From Komagataella phaffii GS115 (taxonomy: Eukaryota > Ascomycota > Pichiomycetes > Pichiales > Pichiaceae), in NCBI RefSeq assembly GCF_000027005.1, contig NC_012966.1, positions 1,116,001 to 1,180,000 of the forward strand: a stretch of 64,000 nt of DNA, given 5' to 3'. A program made the position numbers and the translations under genes. The notes below the pieces were generated by a model, which worked only from the letters and a program-made list of their open reading frames with translations, made no database searches and was not told where the DNA came from. Below, one piece after another: positions 57,988 to 64,000 of the stretch (the first letter of the stretch is position 1; each line of letters opens with the position of its first letter).

Positions 57988-59373
57988 ATGAGTGACGTGG
58001 TAAACAAGAGAGCGGCAACGTCCAGCACGCAGACCAATAAGAGACAGGAACTCAGCTCGGCGCTGACAAAACCTGGAAGGAAACCAGTGCAGACGGAACC
58101 CAAGGACAAAAGAACTGCCCAGAATAGAGCTGCTCAACGGGCTTTCCGTGAGCGGAAAGAGAAGAAGATGAAAGAATTAGAAACCAAGGTTGAAGAGCTA
58201 GAGAGACAAAAATCTCAGCTGAATACTGAAAGCGAATTTCTGCGATCCCAGGTGGAAACATTAATTCATGAACTCTCAAAATATAGGGGAGAAACAGATG
58301 TACTAAGCCTACTGCCGACAAGTATACCGCAGGAGAGTAAAAAAATGGTGAGAACTCCTAGTAGCAATACAACAAACTCCAGTTCTGTCGGGGTTACTCC
58401 GTCTTCTTCCACTCTGCGTTCGTCATCTAGTAGTGGAGTATATGAATTTCCCTGGAAGCTTTCTAATAGTCAAAATCCAAGTGGAAGCAACAGCCCATTG
58501 GATCTCACTAAGGCAGGCCAACTACCGTCACCAACTTCTATCAATCAGAATCCTGGGTTGACGGCCGAATCGGTGAAGAGCTCCTCGGTTTCAAGTGAGT
58601 CACCAAACTCCAATATAGAAGATTTTTTGAATAGCAGGAATAGCAATTTTGACAACCGATTTGATGAGTCTGTGGATGGCTTTTGTTCCAACTTAGGCCA
58701 AGCTTGCGGTAACAAAGACATTCCTCTTCCAAAAGAGACTTCATCCATAAGGAACCCTGGCGTGATAGATAGTTTGTCGAATTTCAACTCGAATTCCGAT
58801 ATACAAACTCTTTTCTCTCCCAACTCCTTACAAAATGACCCGCTGGCCGAGTTTGACCCTACCCCTATTGACCAAAATCTTGTGTTTGGGTTAAACGCTC
58901 CTGAGACGAATTTGGATGGTCTTTTTGGTGACTTTAATAAATACCACACGGATCCCCTTGCGTCTCTTGTCACTGAAGAATCTATCTTTGACCCATTGAG
59001 AGCGACATCCAACTCTGTATCCCATTCAAAGCCGAACCCTATCACAACTACGAGTTTGCATAATTTGGAAGCCAAGCACAAGGTACCAGAGGCTGACGAA
59101 GATTGCAACGATAATTTGGACAACATGGTGGTACCTAACAGAGAAGGCTCTCTACTCAAGTGTTCAGAGATATGGGAGAGAATTACGACTCACCCCAGAT
59201 ATTCGGAAATCGACATTGATGGGCTCTGTATGGAACTGAAACACAAAGCCAAATGTAGTGAAAGTGGTGTTGTGGTAGATGATGCTGATGTTGATTCACT
59301 TTTACAGAGGGCTGCTCTCAAGTATCCCATAAAGACTGAGCCAGATGTTGTCGATTTTTCCATGTTTAAATAG
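57988..59373 (+). CDS. YAP1: AP-1-like bZIP oxidative-stress regulator
   Basis: Start chosen at the first ATG, 57988 (MSDVVNKRAATSS), giving 461 residues. The bZIP basic region is RTAQNRAAQRAFRERKEKK (about 42-60) with the fungal QNRAAQRAFR signature, followed by a leucine zipper to about 98. The cysteine-rich n-CRD (CSNLGQACG) and c-CRD (CSEIWERITTHP ... CMELKHKAKC) are both present, so peroxide-induced disulfide masking of the nuclear export signal is expected as in Yap1. It activates antioxidant genes and is nuclear when oxidised. It is slightly shorter than S. cerevisiae Yap1 (650 aa), as in other yeasts. Confidence 0.92.
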   Translation: MSDVVNKRAATSSTQTNKRQELSSALTKPGRKPVQTEPKDKRTAQNRAAQRAFRERKEKKMKELETKVEELERQKSQLNTESEFLRSQVETLIHELSKYRGETDVLSLLPTSIPQESKKMVRTPSSNTTNSSSVGVTPSSSTLRSSSSSGVYEFPWKLSNSQNPSGSNSPLDLTKAGQLPSPTSINQNPGLTAESVKSSSVSSESPNSNIEDFLNSRNSNFDNRFDESVDGFCSNLGQACGNKDIPLPKETSSIRNPGVIDSLSNFNSNSDIQTLFSPNSLQNDPLAEFDPTPIDQNLVFGLNAPETNLDGLFGDFNKYHTDPLASLVTEESIFDPLRATSNSVSHSKPNPITTTSLHNLEAKHKVPEADEDCNDNLDNMVVPNREGSLLKCSEIWERITTHPRYSEIDIDGLCMELKHKAKCSESGVVVDDADVDSLLQRAALKYPIKTEPDVVDFSMFK

Positions 59374-59435
59374 TATTTTTTCTTTTTTTTTTAAGAATTT
59401 TCTTTATGCTTTATATTTCAGGAAGATAGTTAGCC

Positions 59436-60665
59436 CTAGTTTCTCTTAATTAATCTTATTCTGCTGACATGATCAACATAGTCATGGAATACTTTTAATA
59501 ACTTTCCCAACAGAGAGTTTTCCTGGAAGAAGTCTTTGCCGTTGATGAAAGGAAGAACGATGGTCAGTCTGCCACCATTACTATCTCCCTTGATCGATGA
59601 ATTAGATTCCAGCTCTGAATGATGAATCTTTTGCAGTGAAATTTCGTTTGATATCAGATTCGGAATTATTATGGAGCGCTTTATGACGGCCACCAACACA
59701 GCAATAATTACGGCGTCAATCGCAACATGCTTAATAACTGTCTTGATTAGCTTCAACAGTAACGAAATAGTTCCTAGCAGAACTTTAGATACAAGTGGCT
59801 GGTTTCTTCTTGCACGAAATCTGCGGTTGCTGGAGGACGACGAGATATCGTTGACAAAATCATCATGAGTTAGATCTGAACCTCTCTTGGAGTAAAGAGG
59901 GTCTGAAGCTGAAGATTGCAAGCGCCTATTAGCAAGTAATTGCAAGTCGTGGTTGAGTTTGTTGATGGAATTGTTGATATCATTCTGCCATTTGATGAAG
60001 TCAACATTTCTTGGGGTCACAGAACCTTGGTATCTTCGAGATGATAATGGCGGAGTGGGATTCAAATTACTGTAATAATTGGAAAGACTGTTTAGTCTCT
60101 CCGCTGTTGAAGCGTTGATGAATCTCGAAGAGTTATGTCTCTGAAAACTTGGATTATACATGGGGTCCATACCTGAGGAGGTAATAGGGTCGTCAACAAC
60201 ACTGATATCTCTGCTCAACAATTGAGCATGGTTCTGTAGTAACTGTGCAGGGCCGGCATTCGATTCAGAATCGGACGAGTCATTGGGAGAAACATCGCTT
60301 ATCTGGTTCCATAAATATTCTAACTCGGACAGCAATTCTCTAGCCTCCGTGGTGTCGGATGCAAATTGTTTCATTGTATCAATCAAATAGCTGATATATT
60401 GACGCTTAGCTTCAGTCTTTGACGTACCCTGCTCTGATCTCCAAGCGTCCCACTTCCTTTTGGCAGCCTCTGCCTCTGGAGAGTCGCCCAATGGTCGTTC
60501 CATGACCCCTGCCACGTCACCTTCAGTGGCTTGTTTGTAGAGCCCGTACAATTTTACCCTGTTTTCAATTGGCGGTCTAGGAAGCCCTCCATACCCTGTT
60601 CTTGAGGAAAGTGTGCGAATTGTTCCAATTGCTTTTACGAAGACTCGGTCTATGGATTCAGACAT
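59436..60665 (-). CDS. ATG37: Peroxisomal acyl-CoA-binding protein Atg37
   Basis: 409 residues. N-terminal acyl-CoA-binding domain (about 5-105): FVKAIGTIRTLSSRTGYGGLP, LYGLYKQATEGDV and KRKWDAWRSEQGTSKTEAKRQYIS (in part) with the ligand-binding Tyr/Lys pattern. A middle disordered region follows, then a hydrophobic segment at about 295-340 (VLLGTISLLLKLIKTVI, AVIIAVLVAVI). Atg37 was described in this yeast as a peroxisomal membrane protein that helps the receptor Atg30 recruit Atg11 in pexophagy; family members are ACBD4/5 in animals. Confidence 0.88.
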   Translation of the reverse strand: MSESIDRVFVKAIGTIRTLSSRTGYGGLPRPPIENRVKLYGLYKQATEGDVAGVMERPLGDSPEAEAAKRKWDAWRSEQGTSKTEAKRQYISYLIDTMKQFASDTTEARELLSELEYLWNQISDVSPNDSSDSESNAGPAQLLQNHAQLLSRDISVVDDPITSSGMDPMYNPSFQRHNSSRFINASTAERLNSLSNYYSNLNPTPPLSSRRYQGSVTPRNVDFIKWQNDINNSINKLNHDLQLLANRRLQSSASDPLYSKRGSDLTHDDFVNDISSSSSNRRFRARRNQPLVSKVLLGTISLLLKLIKTVIKHVAIDAVIIAVLVAVIKRSIIIPNLISNEISLQKIHHSELESNSSIKGDSNGGRLTIVLPFINGKDFFQENSLLGKLLKVFHDYVDHVSRIRLIKRN

Positions 60666-60845
60666 GATTTGTTACCTTGGACAAACTGTGTTTTTGAGAC
60701 AATTGAACTAAAATTGATAGCAAATGAAGGGACAATATATTACTGTGGGGTAAGACAGGTGGACAACGAACAAAGTTACCAATCACCAAATAAATCAACG
60801 AAAAGAACTGACGGATTCCAAATGTAAGATTTTCGTTTGCAGCCG

Positions 60846-61025
60846 TTAAAAAGTTTCTGCTTTTCCTGGGAAGAAGTCAGTGCTTTTGACGTATTCAAAA
60901 GCAAGTAGTTTTGCGGGAACTGCCTGATCCCTCTGCAGGTTGGGCATAACAAGTTCTCCAGATAGGCTATTTGTGGTGTAAAGATTTTCTACTGGAGTAA
61001 TGAGTGCTACGTTGCCATCTGACAT
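60846..61025 (-). CDS. 59-residue conserved-looking small protein, unknown
   Basis: ATG at 61025 (MSDGNVALITPVENLYTTNS) to TAA at 60846. It lies between the ATG37 start and the MAM33 stop, in the same orientation as both. The frame has balanced composition, no repeats and no membrane segment, and ends YVKSTDFFPGKAETF. TTTTTTCAG immediately before the ATG looks like a 3' splice site, so the ATG could be an internal exon start, but no donor is evident in the short gap to MAM33. I do not recognise a family. Confidence 0.5.
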   Translation of the reverse strand: MSDGNVALITPVENLYTTNSLSGELVMPNLQRDQAVPAKLLAFEYVKSTDFFPGKAETF

Positions 61026-61080
61026 CTGAAAAAATTAAAAAACGCTATATACAATAGTGGCTATGTCTAGTTGACTATGA

Positions 61081-61854
61081 TTAAGAAAAGAACTTCTTCA
61101 AATCCGACAACCAGCTGAGGTAAGCCTCATTCTCCTTGACTGTAGACAGAGCAACGATGAAATCACCTAGCTGGGTGTCAATGCCACGGGATAGGAGGTA
61201 TCCTTGGACAGCCTCTTGCAACTCATCAGCCAGGTTGTTAAAAGGAGGTCCAGAGTATTTGAGTTGTCTCAAGTTGTTAGCCTCAGCAGTTTCAGTGATG
61301 GCAAGTTCGCCGTCCTTGAAGTAGGTGATTCCGTTCACGGAAAATTCATTGGTCTGAGAAGACAGCAATAGGTCGACGCCAACAGCAGAGTTGTCTGCCT
61401 TCTTAGTTATAACAGCGTTAACGCTAACAATGCCGCCCAAATCCAACAGCTCTTCGGGATCCTGATCATCGATCTCAGGGTCCATTTGGTTGGCCAACTC
61501 TTGTTCATTGGTGACTTGAGCAACATCAAAATACACTCTGATCACCTCTGAGTCAGTCTCTTTGACTAATTGTTTGAGAATGCTCTCTCCAACGTCGGCT
61601 AACTGGAATCCGGACTCCTTCAAGTAGTTCTGGTGGTATTCTTCAAGACCAAAACTGTCGTCTTGCTCAAATTCTAATTCACTCTTAATAATATTTGACA
61701 CCTTCTCCTTGCTCTCGTTGAAGACAATTCTATTGGCATGGAAAGAACGAGCCAATAGGGTGGCAAAAGCTACTCGCTTAGAAAGCCCAAACAATTGCTT
61801 CTGGTAAGATCTGTTCACTACCCTTAAAGAGCGACCAACTAATCTGATAGACAT
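61081..61854 (-). CDS. MAM33: Mitochondrial matrix acidic protein, p32 family
   Basis: The frame opens at a GTG (61926); the first suitable ATG is 61854 (MSIRLVGRSLRVVNRSYQKQ), giving 257 residues (yeast Mam33 is 266). The N-terminal 45 residues are a strong Arg-rich mitochondrial presequence (LARSFHANRIVF). The mature part is acidic: EFEQDDSFGLEEYHQNYLKES, NEQELANQMDPEIDDQDPEE and the C-terminal LQEAVQGYLLSRGIDTQLGDFI typical of the p32/gC1qR trimer fold. The family is linked to mitoribosome biogenesis and oxidative phosphorylation. Confidence 0.9.
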   Translation of the reverse strand: MSIRLVGRSLRVVNRSYQKQLFGLSKRVAFATLLARSFHANRIVFNESKEKVSNIIKSELEFEQDDSFGLEEYHQNYLKESGFQLADVGESILKQLVKETDSEVIRVYFDVAQVTNEQELANQMDPEIDDQDPEELLDLGGIVSVNAVITKKADNSAVGVDLLLSSQTNEFSVNGITYFKDGELAITETAEANNLRQLKYSGPPFNNLADELQEAVQGYLLSRGIDTQLGDFIVALSTVKENEAYLSWLSDLKKFFS

Positions 61855-62386
61855 GATAAAACGATTCAATAGGGTTGGGAGAGGAAACAAAAACTGTGAA
61901 CAATTTTTCCTGGCAGAAAATAACACTTCGCGAAGATAATCGGTCTAGAAGATAAATTCGTTTGTGGGGACCTTCAAGTATCCCTCACAATAATCTACAA
62001 TGATGTTGATGAGTTTCTAAAGTACCAGAACGACCACTACTGAAAGTCAAAGCTGTATTTAAGTCTTCTGAGGTTATCAAAAGTGGAAGCTTAGTGGACA
62101 GAATTCATAGTGGTTGCAACTAGATTTTTGCTCTAATAGAACCCAATTGTAAGAACAGCAAGATGAGTTCACTTTTCGATGGATATTTGATACTGACTTG
62201 GACTTCAGTAATTCTCACGATGAAAATGAGCCGGGGAAATATGGTTGAAGGTAAACTGAACTTAATTACTTACTATACAGTTCATGAGAACCCTTAGGGG
62301 TCTCCCAAAGGGAAAGGAAATAGCAGAGCTATGCTGCTGGTCAAATAAAACGTTGAGAAAGAAAGGACAAAAAATAAAGGATTAGA
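61855..62386. promoter_or_regulatory. MAM33 promoter and CLB 3' flank
   Basis: 532 bp with no firm gene. TATTTAAG at 62054-62061 is a TATA-like element on the + strand without an annotated gene. A 44-codon ATG frame at 62163-62297 is weak. Confidence 0.4.
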
Positions 62387-63760
62387 TCATAAACGCATAC
62401 GCATCCATTCTTGAACGAATTCGGCTGATCGCTTGTACCGACGTTCGGAGTATTTTTCAAAGATTGTACGGTGATGTCTAAGAGGGTGTCGACACATTTG
62501 CACCATCATGTCGGCCAATGGTGTCAGTTGCTCCTCTGTGTAGCCCGAGTAAAATATATGAGCATCAGTCCATGAACCTCTGTTCAGTAATCGACGTGCA
62601 AGGTAATGAGCACCCGCGGCTAACCAACTAGGTGGGGAGGCGACCAGTTTCGAATCCATGATTGTAATTTCCAAAAAATACTTAGCCAGAGTACGCGTAT
62701 CAAAATCGTAATCATCAGCCTTTGAAGTTCTTCTGAGGAATGACATTGGTCCTGGCCAGCCCATTTCGAATTCAAGAATATCAATCATGAATTTTTCAGC
62801 TCTTAACAAATCGTCAATAGAATAGGCGTTGTTGATAAGAGATGCAACTTCCTGGATTGAAGGGCAGTTGATCTCCTCGTATTTGGCAGCAATGAATAGG
62901 GCCACAAGACCGACTAGTTGGAACCTTGAGGCGGAAACAGTTCGTTTACTTAAAAAACGGTCTATGTAATTGACCGTCAAGAAAAGTGTTTCCGGCAGCA
63001 AGTTGAAACGTGAGTGTACCTGAACCAGCCAGTCGACAAGAGTCCTTCTCATGTGCCATTCGAGTTCGTTTTGGCTATCCATGTAACGAGGGTTGGGTGA
63101 AAGACGAGCCTCCAATTGTCGCATGTATCTGAAGATGTCTGGCGCGTATTCGGCAACCATGGTAACATCATAAGTGTCCTCATCATCCTCATCGGGGCTA
63201 TCCCTTTGGAATTTGGAATTCACGTAGGTTAGTTCGTGGTGGATACGGGAGTCCCACACTGGGAGTAGGGGAACCACAGACCCAGAGTTAGCTGTTGGTG
63301 CTGTTGTGGTGGTATCCCCAGTCGTGGAGGACTGCAAAGTATGCCTGTGCTGTGTAAAACTCCTTATAGACTCTTCGACCTCTGAGTCAGTGGAATGCAA
63401 AGATTGGGGCTGTTGGTCTGAGTCCAAGACATCTTGGTCCAACTCGCCAAAGTCGTCCTCGAGTTCTTCGAATTCAATGCTGTCTTCGGTATCGTCACTG
63501 TCATGGTCCTGCGACTGTGACTCTTTCGGATGAGGCTCTACATATACGGGGATTTTGTTTTCATTGTTTTTCAGCCTATTGTTTTCCACCAGGATTGGGC
63601 GATTTTGCTCAGTGGGCAACTGGCCCAGCGCCAGACGGGGCTGGGACTGGGAATTGGCCGAGTCTGTTGCCCCTTGGTTCTTAGAACGATACTGAGGTCT
63701 GATAACATGGTTGTTTTCCTCTCCGTATGTGGATCTCGGTGGTGCAATGTGTTTGGACAT
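62387..63760 (-). CDS. CLB2: B-type mitotic cyclin
   Basis: 457 residues. The C-terminal two thirds hold two cyclin folds: YMDSQNELEWHMRRTLVDWL (MRxxLVDWL cyclin signature), FLTVNYIDRFLSKRTVS, LVGLVALFIAAKYEEI, and AKYFLEITIMDSKL. Bound to Cdk1 it would drive G2/M. The N-terminus is disordered and acidic, with RPQYRSKNQG and RLALGQLP (16-47); the RLALGQL stretch resembles the D-box RxALGxL and suggests APC/C control. Clb2/Clb1-type mitotic rather than S-phase cyclin is likely but not certain. Confidence 0.85.
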   Translation of the reverse strand: MSKHIAPPRSTYGEENNHVIRPQYRSKNQGATDSANSQSQPRLALGQLPTEQNRPILVENNRLKNNENKIPVYVEPHPKESQSQDHDSDDTEDSIEFEELEDDFGELDQDVLDSDQQPQSLHSTDSEVEESIRSFTQHRHTLQSSTTGDTTTTAPTANSGSVVPLLPVWDSRIHHELTYVNSKFQRDSPDEDDEDTYDVTMVAEYAPDIFRYMRQLEARLSPNPRYMDSQNELEWHMRRTLVDWLVQVHSRFNLLPETLFLTVNYIDRFLSKRTVSASRFQLVGLVALFIAAKYEEINCPSIQEVASLINNAYSIDDLLRAEKFMIDILEFEMGWPGPMSFLRRTSKADDYDFDTRTLAKYFLEITIMDSKLVASPPSWLAAGAHYLARRLLNRGSWTDAHIFYSGYTEEQLTPLADMMVQMCRHPLRHHRTIFEKYSERRYKRSAEFVQEWMRMRL

Positions 63761-64000
63761 GAAGATCAGTGCCTACTATCTGTTTATGTGAACAAGCTGG
63801 GTGTTTGGTATCTAGCGAGTGAATGTCAAGTTGTATCACGTAGGAATTGCTGGCAATGGGACGGGCAGGCTCTCAGTTAATTCGAAAGATTGTGGGAGTG
63901 TCAGATTCACTCCTTCTTGCTGGTGTATGGGGATGTTACTGTGTTTTGATTAGAGGAATCTTTGAATGAGGGAGGAAAAAAGATAAACACTACACAAAAG
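63761..64000. promoter_or_regulatory. Promoter of the B-type cyclin gene (to the window edge)
   Basis: 240 bp up to the window end, the region upstream of the minus-strand cyclin gene. No gene or clear motif was seen. Confidence 0.35.

Noticed and set aside
61925..62044. Plus-strand open stretch reading GLEDKFVCGDLQVS
   Set aside because: No in-frame ATG and no credible upstream exon; it overlaps the MAM33 promoter.
62163..62297. 44-codon ORF downstream of a TATTTAAG element
   Set aside because: Too short and without recognisable features; only weak context support.

Overview
The window is nuclear DNA of a budding yeast, almost certainly the methylotroph Komagataella (Pichia pastoris/phaffii group). 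Supporting points are compact genes on both strands with few short introns (GT...AG with a CTAAC branch site), a lone 5S rRNA gene, a yeast RNase P RNA gene, TCACGTGA boxes in promoters, and an ATG37-type pexophagy protein next to standard yeast housekeeping genes. No transposon, virus, CRISPR or rDNA array is visible. Names rest on recognised motifs and remembered family features; no search was run.

Region 1-15 kb is the accessory part. It holds four sugar-acid or aldehyde genes: a GRE2-like reductase that runs off the left edge, an enolase-superfamily dehydratase (LRA3-like), an ADH6-like alcohol dehydrogenase and a DHDPS-family aldolase (LRA4-like). Together they fit a split L-rhamnose catabolic locus. 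The set is interrupted by a 5S rRNA gene, by two tandem paralogues coding for leucine-rich-repeat-like proteins with a C-terminal RING-H2 finger (the first frameshifted at a T7 run), and by a 3-kb protein-free stretch packed with hairpins and a duplicated 106-bp structured unit. A beta-carbonic anhydrase follows.

Region 15-34 kb holds a secreted GH15 glucoamylase, IDH1 (intron in the presequence), GID9/FYV10, BMT5, a Zn2Cys6 regulator, a GPI-anchored yapsin, a SAN1-like nuclear RING ligase, CHK1, one unrecognised ORF and mitochondrial SHM1.

Region 34-50 kb holds an RGS protein, a small probable mitochondrial protein, a PNGase A-like membrane protein, the RNase P RNA RPR1 with a 49-codon ORF just behind its terminator, an MRS3/4 carrier, a GOR1-like 2-hydroxyacid dehydrogenase, mitochondrial IF3 (AIM23), a GPI-phospholipase D-like protein, a TMEM184/Hfl1 membrane protein and a GCR1-domain factor.

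Region 50-64 kb holds DPL1, HDA3, SEC23, YAP1, ATG37, a 59-codon unrecognised ORF, MAM33 and a B-type cyclin.

Several starts given here differ from the longest reading frame because that frame begins at TTG or GTG, or upstream of a TATA box. These are LRA4, NCE103, SAN1, the 30.7-kb ORF, the GPI-PLD-like gene, DPL1, YAP1 and MAM33.
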